Shown here in pieces: positions 11,620 through 22,826 of a stretch of DNA of 64,000 nucleotides. A model generated the notes under the pieces. The model did not search any database. It had not been told where the DNA came from and saw only the letters and a program-made list of their open reading frames with translations. Source of the DNA: Juglans regia. Lineage: Eukaryota > Streptophyta > Magnoliopsida > Fagales > Juglandaceae. The position numbers were made by a program, and so were the translations under genes. The stretch's first letter is position 1. Each line of letters opens with the position of its first letter. The stretch covers positions 9,000,681-9,064,680 of the forward strand of contig NC_049901.1 of the NCBI RefSeq assembly GCF_001411555.2, written 5' to 3'.

Positions 11620-14600
11620 ATGAGGCCAATCTTCTGTGGGAATTTTGAGTATGACGCTCGACCGTCTGATCTGGAACGGCTTTTCAGTAGATATGGGAAG
11701 GTTGAGAGGGTGGATATGAAGTCTGGTAAGAACTTTTGTTTTGCCCATCTACCATTTGGTCTTTTATGAATTCAAATCTACCATATTTCTCTGTTCTCTC
11801 TTTCTATCTGGCTAATCATTAAGGCCTTGGTATATGAGACTTGGAGGCTGACCTCGTCAAAGTGCCAGGATATTAGTTTGAAACTTTGCATTTAGCTTAT
11901 GAAATAATCCATTAGTAAAGGTTCAGCATTTATGGGATCAAACTTTTAAGAGAATTCTCTCAGAAGGTGGTCGAGGGATTGGAAGTTTTGCGAGTTAGCA
12001 AGTTTCACGCATGTGTTATAATTAATCACATAAATAAGAATATCGGTAACTTAATTAGGCATATTGTCCAATTGGACTTAGTTACACTAAGGAAGAGAGA
12101 GGAAATGTGGTGCAAATTGGGAAATTATGGAGAATGAGGAGTGCTGCTGCTAACGGTAGATTTAGGAGTTGAGGAGTTCTAATTGCTATATTTGAATGTC
12201 TTGGAGCACCACACAATTTCACTCATAATAAGGTAATCACTTGAGCTTCTTCCTTGCAGGCTTTGCTTTGCTTGAAAATAAATTGCTTGATTATCTTTTT
12301 GAGGTGAACATAAAACCCGCCTAAATTTGAAAAAAAAAAAAAAACTTTTATGCTTGTAACCTGCAATTGTGTGATGTCTTAAACAAAATAAACACAATCA
12401 TACAAAAAATGCCTGCACTCTTCTCAATAAGGCATGGGATCCTCCACCGGCAAGGCAACTCGGCAGTAGCAATCCTATCCACAGAGGTGGCAGCTTCCTA
12501 GCACACATAGCTTGGCAGTATGACTGTAACATCAGTCACAATCCGTGACTCAGCGACTGCTTTCTTCCTTTGTGGAGTTATATTGGGGGTTCAGGATATG
12601 TTTAAGAAAAACACTTTTTTGAGGCATCGACCCCCATATTCAACATTTTCTTTGGCGCAGGATTATCTTGGCATGTCCCCCATTCTTCCTGGCTAACGGA
12701 TGGGCTCTTCAGAAATCTGATCCCTGCCTGTGACAAGCTTCTTCTTCTTGTTTTCAAGAAGAGTCACTCTGATCCTCAATGGACTACCTTCCCACGTTTC
12801 CCTCAGTCACAATTGCCTATCATCCCTCATGAATTTTGCCCAGCCTTCAATTTCAGACATGTTTCTACCTAGAAACATTGCCAACCTCACAGCAGAGGCA
12901 GCAGAATAGATGGAGAAGGCACTCTTTTCATTGACCTACTATGAGACATCCACTTTTGGAATGTTGTTCCTTGACACCACTTAGTTCATCACACAAGGTC
13001 TGTTACTAATTTTGCTGGTCACTTAGTTTATAGAATTAACGGAGGTTACCAACATCTTTACTTCAGGTTAGATTTTCAGTTGAAGGGGGGAAATGCCGTC
13101 ATGTTGAAGAATCCTTTAACGGGAGGATTCTTGTTTTGGATACCTATTTTCAACCTCTATTTTATTTTATTAATTTGATTCTTTTCTTCATGGGTTTTTA
13201 GGATTTGCTTTTATTTATATGGAGGACGAGAGAGATGCTGATGATGCTATTCGGAGACTTGACCGAACAGAATTTGGTCGAAAGGGACGCAGGCTTCGTG
13301 TTGAATGGACAAAAGTAACATATCTACATCATTGTTTAGGTTCATAATTTTTGTTCCAGCTCTGTTTTGTTATGCCTGAGCCCTTTAATATATGTGTTGC
13401 AGCATGAACGTGGCATTAGAAGGCCTGGAGGTTCCAAAAGATCTTCAGCTAGTACGAAACCTTCAAAGACTTTGTTTGTTATTAATTTTGATACACACTA
13501 TACAAGGACTAGGGACTTGGAGAAGCACTTTGAACCATATGGAAAGTTAGTGAGTGTGAGGATTAGAAGGAACTTTGCATTTGTGCAGTATGAATCACAG
13601 GATGATGCCACAAAAGCATTGGATGCGACAAACATGAGGTATAACTAACACTTTAAAACATATTTAATTTTCACAGAAAGGTCCTTAGACACCTTTCAGG
13701 CTGGTGAATGGCGGGTTAAAATGTGGTGGGGTTGTTCTAGGGTTTGATTTTGCATGTTACCAAATGCATTCATATCGGCGTTCTTAACATTTTACGCTCA
13801 TGTTGTTGGTTATGATAATGATGATTGTGTTCTAATGGTGGCATGCAGCAAATTGCTGGATCGAGTTATATCAGTGGAATATGCAGTCCGGGATGATGAT
13901 GATGAACGGAGAAATGGGCATAGCCCTGATAGATTTCATGATAGGTCATTGGATAGAGGTCGTGATAGAAGGCGATCCCCTAGCCCATATCGAAGAGAGA
14001 GGGGTAGCCCTGATTATGGACGTGGCTCTAGTCCCTCTAGGAAAGAGAGAGGCAGCCCTGATTATGGGCGTGATCGCAGTCCAAGTCCCTATCGAAGAGA
14101 GAGGGGTAGTCCTGAGTATGGTCGTGCACGCAGTCGTAGTCCTCAAAGAGAGAGGGTTGGCCGTGATCATCGCCACAGTTCCAGCCATAGTCCCTACCAA
14201 ACAGAAAGGGTGAGTGCTGATGTTGGTCATGGCGCCGGTCACAGTCCTTATGCAAGAGAGAGGGCAAGTGCTGACCATGGTCGAGGCCCTAGTCGCAGCC
14301 CTTATGGAAGAGCGGGGGCAAGCCCTGACAATGGTCGTGACCCCAGCCGCAGTCCTTATGGGAGAGAGAGGGCTAGTCCTGAAAATGGTCATGGCCCCAG
14401 CCGTAGTCCGTATGGAAGAGAGAAGGCTAACCCTGACAGTATTCATGAAGTCAGCCCAATACCTGAACCTAGAGAGGACAGCCCCAATTATGGTGGTGGT
14501 CCAGATACCCCTGTGCATGAGAGATATCAAAGGTAAGCGTTGTTGTCATTTATTTGTGTCTTTTCTACCCTGCTCTCTTTTCTATCGTATGAACATAGTG

Positions 14601-14667
14601 GATTTATGTTTTTATTATTTCTATATTTTTTTGATAATGCAGTCGATCACCACCAACAGAGGAGTGA
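11620..14667 (+). CDS. Serine/arginine-rich splicing factor, RS31/RS40/RS41 type
   Basis: Five coding exons were assembled by GT-AG junctions and unbroken frame: 11620-11725, 13202-13314, 13403-13638, 13849-14532 and 14643-14667, giving 387 residues. The protein begins [12 protein letters not shown]. It has RRM1 at about 2-72 (RNP2 IFCGNF, RNP1 SGFAFIYM), a short linker, RRM2 at about 96-166 ([15 protein letters not shown]), then an RS-like tail at about 175-380 ending SRSPPTEE. Two RRMs and the [11 protein letters not shown] start define the plant-specific RS subfamily of SR proteins, which bind exonic enhancers and recruit U1/U2AF to regulate splice-site choice in nuclear speckles. The tail is built from about nine SPYxRERxSPxxGR-like units of 18 residues. 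The 1,476-bp intron after the first coding exon is much longer than the others (88, 210 and 110 bp). Exons were placed by eye and no cDNA was available. Confidence 0.93.
11726..13201 (+). other. Long second intron of the SR gene (candidate regulated intron)
   Basis: The intron splits a Gly codon within RRM1 (donor TCTG|GTAAGA, acceptor TTTTTAG|GATTTG). In Arabidopsis RS31 the equivalent long intron is alternatively spliced, giving premature-stop isoforms under light/chloroplast control. Whether that holds here is inference. A stretch at about 12400-13050 is less AT-rich than normal plant intron sequence and contains several AG/GT pairs that could define a poison exon, or it may be an inserted fragment. 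No intact frame crosses it. Confidence 0.6.
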
Positions 14668-15060
14668 TCTAGATCATAGTATAGAAGAACTCCAATTGGT
14701 TGCTCTGATTTGTGGTCGTGGCATAACTCTTATAGAGTTTGTTCCAGTTTGCCTCTTTCAGTGACAACAATCGTGGAGTTAGGGCCTCTTCCAGTAATAT
14801 GCTTATGAGCTTGTGATGTAGGACCTAGTCGTGCTTTGATTTCTGCTCGAATTTTCATGGACCGTTTGGACAAGACTACTGTATACAAACCTCTGATCCA
14901 TGTTGGACTCGGTCTATTTTCTGTTATTGTTTAGTACTTCGAATCAGAATAATTGTTTCTGGTAGAAACTGATGGTTGTGTACCCTTATTTTGTGATAAT
15001 GATGACTGTCCACTTTATACATTTTGCTGTTAAATCTTATAGAAGTCATGTACTCATAAA
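14668..15060 (+). other. 3' UTR and downstream flank of the SR gene
   Basis: Sequence after the TGA stop has no coding potential and is T-rich with scattered AATAAT-like signals (for example near 14950 and 14995). The poly(A) site cannot be fixed from sequence alone. Confidence 0.45.
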
Positions 15061-15091
15061 AAAAAAAAAAAAAATCTTATAGAAGTCATGT
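15032..15091. repeat. Direct repeat of about 19-20 bp flanking a poly(A) run
   Basis: AATCTTATAGAAGTCATGT occurs at 15033-15051 and again at 15073-15091. Between the copies are only ACTCAT and about 16 A residues. This is the form of a target-site duplication around a retroposed poly(A) tail with almost no body, as LINE machinery can produce. Replication slippage duplication is the alternative. Confidence 0.7.
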
Positions 15092-15642
15092 GGGGTTGGA
15101 TGACATGTTTAATCGTTCATGGGACTGTTCTTTTTACTTATCAAAAAAAAAAAAATGTTAAGACTGGGTTTATGTGCGCTTCTTTGCTTGCAACCATTGT
15201 TGGAACTCAGAAGATTGTGTTCCTGAGACTGAATCATTCGGTATTTGATTCTACTGAAGAGAAGACACCGAATCATATTTTTTTAAAGCTTATTCTTCAT
15301 AAGATTTTTAGTCAGCCTGAACCTCTATATGCAAAGTTAGTCCACATAAAAAATGTTGGCCGTTCTAACCGTGTGGCCAACGCCGTATTGGCAGAAACTC
15401 TCTGTAGACACAGTATTGTTTTTTGAAAAATGTTAAATGTATTTAAGAAAAATTTATAAAAAATTTAATTATCGATATATTAATTATTGATACATTAAAA
15501 ATCATAAAATTTAAAATTTAAAATTTGAATTTAAAAAAAAATTAACAAAATAAATTTTGTAATTAAAAGTATAAGTAAAATTGAAAGTAATGTAACCCGT
15601 TTGTAAGGTGCATCTTCATTTGCTGATCTTTTTTTGTTGAAA
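15092..15642. other. Flank with one unrecognised open frame
   Basis: An open frame of 112 codons (15088-15426, plus) starts in the second copy of the direct repeat and runs across a poly(A) tract that encodes lysines. It has no domain I recognise. Its position and composition make it a poor gene candidate. Confidence 0.3.
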
Positions 15643-15874
15643 AATGATAGGATTACTACTCTCTTACTATCCGTTTATTACTCTTTTTGTATTTAATTTT
15701 TTTAAAATTTTTTTATTTTATTTAATAATTAAGAAAGTGACTATTAGTAAAATTATATATTTTTTTAATTTTTTCTTAACGATTAAGAATGTTAAAAAAA
15801 AACTAAAAAAAAATGATAATTTTTAAGTGGTAAATGAATAGTAATAGTATAGTAACCTATTATTATTATTATTA
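15643..15874. mobile_element. AT-rich MITE, family member 1
   Basis: About 230 bp beginning ATGATAGGATTACTACTCTC and ending TATAGTAACCTAT. It is similar along its length to 53758-53987, including the internal AT-rich core. The termini are imperfect inverted repeats (ATGATAGG.TTAC versus GTGATAGG.TTAC in the better copy). The superfamily is unclear because the target duplication is ambiguous. Confidence 0.55.
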
Positions 15875-16636
15875 TTTTGTTTACCACCCCTCAAAAGAAA
15901 TAGCCCGTTTGGATTGCATCCTTCCCGAAGTTAAGTTTAGTTGGGCTGGATTCTGTATACTTAAAAGCATGGATTTATTGTTACATAATGGGTCTTAAGA
16001 CCATGTAAAAGACAAGTAGAGCAAACCTGACCTACACCGGGGACATGAGAGACAATCATCATCATCATCAGTAGCATATTTTAGAACCTTTTTTATAAGG
16101 AGGTCCGGCTAAATTGGATTTGGAGCATGTATTTTAGCGTGTTGAATGAGTCTGAACCTCACCACAAACAAAGTAGAAGAGGCCGGCTGTAGAACGAGTC
16201 GTCCACAATATCAGATCTAGAAGCTTTACAGTAAACATATCCAAACTTGTACGCCATTGACTTGACTTAAAAGCGATGAAGTGGGTGTAGTAAGTAAGTA
16301 CTTGGGGGTAAAGAACATTTGCAGAGTTTCTCTTCATCTTCGTGTTGATTCGATTGTATGCGCACTTCCTTTTTTCCTGTTTTGTTGTCTTTCTCTCTCT
16401 TTCCTTTTTTTTAACTCAGCGGTAAGCAGCACGTCACCACAGTTATCAGCAAATACACCACCCATAACAAAATTCAGGATTCGGCCTTGCCGAGAGAGGC
16501 CTTATGTGCTTTTTAAACCAGCTGCACTTGCAGTCAGCCAAGCTTTTTTTTCACTTTTTGGTGGGGTAAGTAGGAGAGGATTTATATTTGGTACTTTTAG
16601 AAATACAGTATTTTCAGATAGAGTAATAATACCTAT
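15875..16636. other. Intergenic DNA, no gene seen
   Basis: Mixed composition with a (CAT)n run near 16057. The open frame at 16281-16640 has no recognisable motif and is T-rich, and no splice-supported gene could be drawn. Confidence 0.45.
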
Positions 16637-17290
16637 ATAATATATTTTATAACATATTTCATAATATATGTTGTAAAATAAGGATATTTTGATAAAATAA
16701 TGTTACTTTTATAAGTTAGTTTATAAAAATAACATCTTTTTGAAATATTATTGTGTAAAATCTTGTAAAAAGTAATTGTATTTATCATTTTTCTTTTAGA
16801 TATCTTCAAATATTTCATTTTCAAACATCACTTAAACATAAAATATTCTTAATTTCAAAATTTTAATTTTTTCAATTAATCATTACCTAATCATTACAAC
16901 ATTTTCAAACTCTCAAACAAAACACAAAATACAATATAAACTTTTTCAAATCTTAAAATAAAAATAATATTAAAAAAATATAAAACAATTTTATAATATT
17001 TTTATTCAATTTTTTTGTCATTTTTCAAAATTTAATAAAATATTTTAACTCAAACTATTTCACTAATATTTAAAAATATTCTAAAATATCCAAACCCCAT
17101 AAACTTTTTTAGTAACAATACAAGTACGATCTTTTTCTATAATTTTTTATACAATTATATTTTAAATTGTGGGTATTTTAATAAAATAACATTATTTTTA
17201 TAAGTTAGTTTATAAAAATGTTCCTCATTAAAAATAAAATTGTATAAAGAATTGTGAAAATAATTATATGTGTATAATTTCTTCTTTTTT
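16637..17290. repeat. Cluster of AT-rich MITE fragments
   Basis: Two related segments (16637-16800 and 17133-17275) share AAAATAAC.TTA.TTTTTATAAGTTAGTTTATAAAAAT-like sequence, and a third relative lies at 57110-57290. Between them, 16850-17098 resembles the interior and right end (ATCCAAACC) of the Tourist-type MITEs at 44661-45174. The ends are eroded. Confidence 0.5.
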
Positions 17291-17453
17291 TTCAATGCGA
17301 TATGATTTGAGCCAACCCCTTGTTAAAACATGTTCACTTATCACATAGCCAAGTCAACATTTAGGAACGTAGAAATTGAACATAGGTGGTGGGGGTGCTG
17401 ACCAGGTATACATGGTTCACCCGAGCTCCACCTGGGGCAGGCACCACCCCTAA

Positions 17454-19694
17454 GAGCATCCGCATCGATTTCTTTAAAGTATTTTTCATCTTCAAATTTA
17501 AATAATTTTATAGAAAGTTTACCAGCATTGAATTAGCCAATGCCTTTTCAAATGAATTTTAATCTATAGTAATTTCATCTTTCTTTTTAAAGATGAAAAG
17601 AACTCTTTGAAGTCTGAACGACTCGTTTATAAATTTCGATCATCTCTCCCGCGATTCTTTCTCTTTCTTCTTCCCTCTTCCTCTCCCGCGTTTCTTCTTC
17701 TCTTCTTCCTTGTTTCTCTCTCAAGCTCCATTCTCTTCTTCTATTTTTTTTTTCTCTTCTTCTCTTCTTCTCACTCCCGCGTCTGTTCCTTCTTTCTCTT
17801 CTTCTACTTTTTTTTTTCTCTTCTCCCCTCTCTCTTCTTCCCCATTTCTCTTCTCCCGCAACCATTCTCTCCTACGACGGCACTCTCCAGCACGGCACAA
17901 CAGCAGCTTTTCTCCAGCACAACAAGCACACGGTAAAATTCGAAACCCTAGCCGAAATTTCATTCTTGATTTTTATTGTTTGGGTTTGATTTTGTTAATG
18001 TTTTTTGGGTTTGATTCGAAACCCTAGCCTTGATTCTAGTCTTGATTTTATTGTTTGGGTTTGATTTTGTTGATGTATGGGTTTGATTTTGTTGATGTTG
18101 TTTGAGTTCCCCGAACTGTCAATTGAATTATTTGGAGCGTGGGCTGAGCTTCTAGTTATGTTGCTTATTTTCAGCAGCTTCTGTAAACTGCTGCGAGTGT
18201 TGGTTTGAACTCGTGTGTTGTGTTTTGACAAAAAAAAAAAAGTCTGGGCATTTTGTATGTAGTAGCAGGCTAGCAGTGGTATAAACTTACAGGGTGTTGG
18301 CATGTTGTATATCGGCTTCAAGAGCTTTGAGAGATTCTCTGAAACAAGATCTTTTGGACTGTTTCTGCCACATTTGTCTTTCTTTCTATTCCTTGAGTAA
18401 AAGATGGAACAAAGGGCGAAAGAATTACAAAAAGACTTGCTTTTTGGGAGTGGTTTTGTTCTGGAATGGAATACTAGGGAGGAGAGAGAGAGAGAGATTG
18501 CTTAATGTTCAACCTTCCACACTTGAAGAAAAGAAAGGGATACCTTCTCTCTTAAATGTATCTGTTCATTTCCTTTCATTATTTTTCTCAACTACAATTT
18601 GGGCTCGCCATTATTCCAACTCTGACGTTGTTAGTGTGGAAGAGAAAAAAACTAGCTCGTGATAGGCTTTGAAAACAAGCTGCAAAAAAGTTTAGAACAT
18701 AATTAAACAATTTAGCAGAACTGCCATGCTTGTTTAAGCTTGTTTTGGATTATTAAATTTCCCAATAGCTCATGCTTGTTTAAGCTGTTTTAGTAGCATT
18801 GTTTTAGTAGCTTTGACTTGACAAGCATTTGTATGTTTCAGTCGCATTGTTTCATTGTTTTAGTAGTTGAGAATGTGGGCAACAAGTAGGATGGCAGCCT
18901 ATTGTACTGAAGATGAATAAAAGAAAAAAACTAATTGGGAAGATCCAGAATAGCGACCCAGAAAGTCTGATGATATTACATAACGATATAGAATGAAAAA
19001 GAAGATCATGGGTGTGCTCTTCATTTCTTAAACGCAACATTATCACCATGTTTCAAGGATTGAGAGATGAATGTATTGGGCTTGTTGGAGATAAATGCTA
19101 GTGGAGGTGCCTGGTGGCTTGTTGAGTCATGCATCACTGAGTTGAGAGAAAAATTATATTGTGCTAGTGAACTATGGCGTAAATGACTTTGATTTTCTCT
19201 TTCACAAGAATGGGATAGAAGGTGAGGTCGTGTATTCAAGACATACTGGTAGTGGTATCAGGTATGTGGGTTTGTATAACTTAATAAAAAATATCTGTGG
19301 CAATCTTCTTGAGATGGAAGTCATTATAGTGGCAATTTGTTTTTGGAAATTTTGCATTAGTTGGTGATGATGTTTGTGAGAATTGGTTTGGTTGTATTGA
19401 AGATCGATGAAATTATTTTGATAATATTGATATCGTGTGATGAAATTCTGTTTATTGGATTGTGAAAATGAATATGAATATGATTGTTGGTGATTATAGA
19501 AGGTTATGAAAATAGAATTAATTAAAAAATAAAAATTAATTATAAAAATATAAAATAATAATATTTTATTATTATAGAGAGTGTGATGACTAATCCAATG
19601 TAGACTTTAAGTTTTGAATAATTAGCTAAAAATGAAAAAATTACATATTCTTCAAAATTTGAAAAATAAAATAGCTAATCCAATGCCAATACTC
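17454..19694. mobile_element. PIF/Harbinger-type non-autonomous element, 2.24 kb
   Basis: The left end (GAGCATCCGCATCGATTTC) and the complement of the right end (GAGTATTGGCATTGGATTAG) form diverged terminal inverted repeats. They are bounded by TAA at 17451-17453 and 19695-19697, the 3-bp duplication of PIF/Harbinger. The TIR start resembles the 555-bp MITE at 4176. Inside is a strongly pyrimidine-rich leader (about 17640-17880), then a donor-like CACG|GTAAAA at 17932 followed by intron-like T-rich sequence with two copies of GAAACCCTAGCC. No transposase frame is visible. Open frames in the CT-rich part are low complexity. It may carry the leader of a parent transposase gene or a captured host leader. 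Confidence 0.75.
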
Positions 19695-19697
19695 TAA

Positions 19698-19963
19698 GAA
19701 AAAAGCGGAAGTGGGTGCCAAGTGGGGCACTCTGCCCAAATTTCACCCGCACCCCTTTCCCCCGAAACCCTCTCGGCTCTCTTTCTCTCTCAACTCTCAG
19801 TCACTGTCTCTCCTCTCTAACTCTCTGTCTCACTCTCTCTGTTCTCCATCTTTTGTCGTCTCTTCTCCATTTCTATCTCATTCTCTCCTCCATCTCCCGT
19901 CTCTTCTCCGTCTCTATCTCACTCTTTCTTTCCTGTCTCTCATCTCTTTTCCGTCTCTATCTT
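19698..19963. repeat. CT-rich tract, left part, with GC-rich edge
   Basis: A GC-rich edge (GTGGGTGCCAAGTGGGGCAC) is followed by about 180 bp of CTCTCT-type sequence that continues at 22517 on the other side of the LTR-like insertion. The right edge near 22826 ends GGGCGGGTAACAGCCCTA, like the hAT MITE ends at 7601 and 60965. The original element was therefore probably another GC-ended non-autonomous hAT-like repeat. Its left terminus is not clear. Confidence 0.45.
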
Positions 19964-22516
19964 TGTAACACCCCGTTCTCGAAGGTCCAGAGAGTTAACG
20001 CATGTTACCAGATAATCAATTCCAACACTGCTAATATACTTTCAAAAGTTCTAAATCAAACGTAAACACTTCAAGTTTAAAATAATCACACAAACTCATA
20101 TATCAAATCCTCAATAAAGTAATCCCAAAAATATCAACTTCTCTACATGTCACTTAAACTCACATTTCAACAATATAATTAACAAACATCACCAATACTC
20201 ATCAAGAACTTTATATTTTTAATTCACTATTCTTAAGTCATCTCACCTAATATTTTATAGTCTTGATTCTCAGCTAAAAAATCTAAACTCATCAGAAAAT
20301 ATTGTGAAGATAAAGGGGGTGAGTTATCAACAACTCAGTAAGTATAGAATATATACTAGCATGCAAACATGAGCATTACAGAGTTCAGAATGCAAAACAA
20401 AATACTTTATTTTCAGAATGCAGAGTCAGAACATGCTATCAAAAATATCAAAGCGAAAGGTCAAAAATATTCTATTTCAAAATTCCCTTGGCACAACATA
20501 ACTAAAACATCATATCAGAACATAATTCCATGTTTAACCTCCGTGGTAGGGTTGTGCAAATCCCGACGGCCAACCGAGTAGAAATAGAATGTGAATCTTC
20601 TCCTTATCATTCTCGGAGTCCCGAGTGTGCACATAGGAAATGCCATTTTGTTTCCAAAGTGAGTGTACCAGAAACAGAAAAGTTTGTACCAACCCAAACA
20701 AAGGCCATAGTTTTACACCCGTTGTAAGGTCAGAACATAATAGAAACAGAATGTCATGCCAAAGGTTTCAGACCAAAGTACAGAACATTTTCAAAACAAA
20801 ACAGAATCAGATCACAAAAATATAATTTGTGCACAATTTTTCACATTCGCTTTCTTTTGCATAGTTCAGAAACAGAATGCCAAAATTTTGCTCATGTCTA
20901 CACCAGTCATGACAACAAGTACTTTATTCTTATACAAAATTTCATGAGTCATGCAGAACAAATAATTGAAGTTATTTCAAATTTCTTTTCATAACAAAAC
21001 ATGAATATTTTTTCAAAAAGCAACCTCAGCCCATTTTATTTATTTTTATGCAAAGTCTAACATAAGAACCCCGTTTACCTGGATAACTTAGTTTTTCAGA
21101 ATTTTCCTAAAAATGTCGAGTCGACTATAAATCGTCACCTATAAAAATAATCACGTAATTTTCATAAGTTTTCAATCAATTTCGTATTTCGATATTTAAG
21201 CCTAAACTTCTAAAATAACCTATTTTAATTCCTCAAAACTTAAAACCCTCATAGTCTCAAAATATATCATCACTTTCTAAAATCATCAATATCCACCATA
21301 ACCAACGTCAAACTCAAAACATCAATATTTAAATCCAAAACAACCAACAAATCTCATAGCATAAACCAATCACACAAACAATTCCATCATTCAATCCAAC
21401 CGACCCCCATACTCCTCGGACTCAGTCCGATACAACCAACTAATTCACAGTAAATATGAGTTAGCACAAAAATACATTTAAATCTCAAAAGTTTTTTGAA
21501 AAAATACTTACAATGCTATAATATATTTTTGGAAGGATCACAGAGGTGTTAGAAGTGACGACACAACAATGGAACAATGCAAAATGCACTAGGCCGTGGG
21601 TCTCAAACACTCACTTTTGAACATGGACAAACTAAGACTCGAGATTACTAGGGAATGGCTTAGCGATGTTAGTGAAGCTAATGGTAGTGGTAGTTGGCCG
21701 TAGGTGGCGGCGTGGGCGGCTGTTGGAGTGCAAAAAGCTCAAAACAGAAATAGGGGTGGATGGGCTTCATCGGTGGCGGACCGGGGCTGGGGATGGGTGG
21801 GTTAGGTAGCTAGGGTAAGCCGGTGATGTGGTGAAGAGGTGGTGGCCAATGGCGGCGCGACGGCGGCGAGCGAACACAAGGAGTGCCGCAGCTTGAAGCC
21901 ATGCATGGGGGTTGACGGTGGCGCGAGAGGAGCTGGAAATGGAGGGGGGTGGTCGCTGGCTAGTGGGTAAGAGGTTGGGAGGGGCGATGACGACCACGTC
22001 GACGCACGGCAGCACTGGGTGGAGGACGATGCACGGATGGGGGGAAGAGAAGGAGAATGTCGCGAGGGAAGAGAGAGAGAGGAGAAAAAAAAATGAAGAG
22101 AAAAAAAAAAATGAAAAAGAGGAAAAAATGAAAAAGGAAAAAGAAAAAGTGAGGGAAAGAAATGAGGTACAATCCTCACATATTGGGTCACAAAAATGAT
22201 CCAACGAAAATAATTTCAAAACAACGAGTTAAATAAAATAATTTAAACGTAGTGACTTGTTAAAATAAAATAATAATAAAAATTTAACAATACAATAATT
22301 TTAAAATCCAACATTAAACAAATTTAAAGTAAAGAGCAATTTAAATGCAAAACAATAATTAATATCAAGAAAGCACATCAAATTAAATTTCACAACTTAA
22401 AAATAATAAAATAAATCTAACGAGAAATCTGATAAATTTAAAACAAGAGAACCAATATTTAAATTAATTAAAAAAATCATTCAATAAAAAAATACATTAA
22501 AATACGGGGTATCACA
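19964..22516 (-). mobile_element. Probable solo LTR of a large gypsy-type element, 2.55 kb
   Basis: The stretch begins TGTAACACCCCGT and ends ACGGGGTATCACA, i.e. TG..CA with inverted ends. It is flanked by ATCTT (19959-19963) and ATCTC (22517-22521), a 5-bp duplication with one mismatch. It interrupts a CT-rich tract that continues on both sides. Ends of this type and this length are known for long-LTR chromoviruses (Tekay/Del), but no coding domain is present to prove it. Minus is suggested because an A/C-rich tail then reads as a T/G-rich LTR. A GC-rich region at 21700-22090 and a purine-rich run at 22065-22160 produce spurious long open frames. Confidence 0.6.
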
Positions 22517-22826
22517 ATCTCACTCTCTCTTCTCCATCTCTATCTCTATCTCTATCTCACTCACTCTTCTCAGCTCTCTATCTCTCTCAACTCTCAGTTG
22601 TTGTCTTTCCCCTCTGACTCTCTGTCTCACTCTCTCTTTTTCATCTCTCATCTCTTTTCCGTCTCGCCATCGTTGTTGCCAATGGCCCACTATTGCCCGG
22701 GGGTGGTCGGACGACCATGGGCCAATCCACTCGCTCGTCTGGCCGAGCGAGGCCACCCGCCCTCATATAGCAGGGCCGGATGGAGGGACTAGCTTCCCAC
22801 ACACATAGGGCGGGTAACAGCCCTAT
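22517..22826. repeat. CT-rich tract, right part, with GC-rich terminus
   Basis: Continuation of the CT-rich sequence split by the LTR-like insertion, then a GC-rich end (GGGCGGGTAACAGCCCTA). See the left part at 19698-19963 for the interpretation. Confidence 0.45.

Noticed and set aside
13946..14530. 194-codon minus-strand frame opposite the SR gene tail
   Set aside because: It is the antisense shadow of the repetitive RS-like tail and has no independent motif.
17587..18027. Several Ser/Phe- or Arg/Glu-rich frames
   Set aside because: Low-complexity translations of a CT-rich tract in a Harbinger-type element.
21767..22219. 150-codon minus-strand frame and overlapping frames
   Set aside because: Translation of GC-rich and purine-rich runs inside the putative LTR; no recognisable protein.
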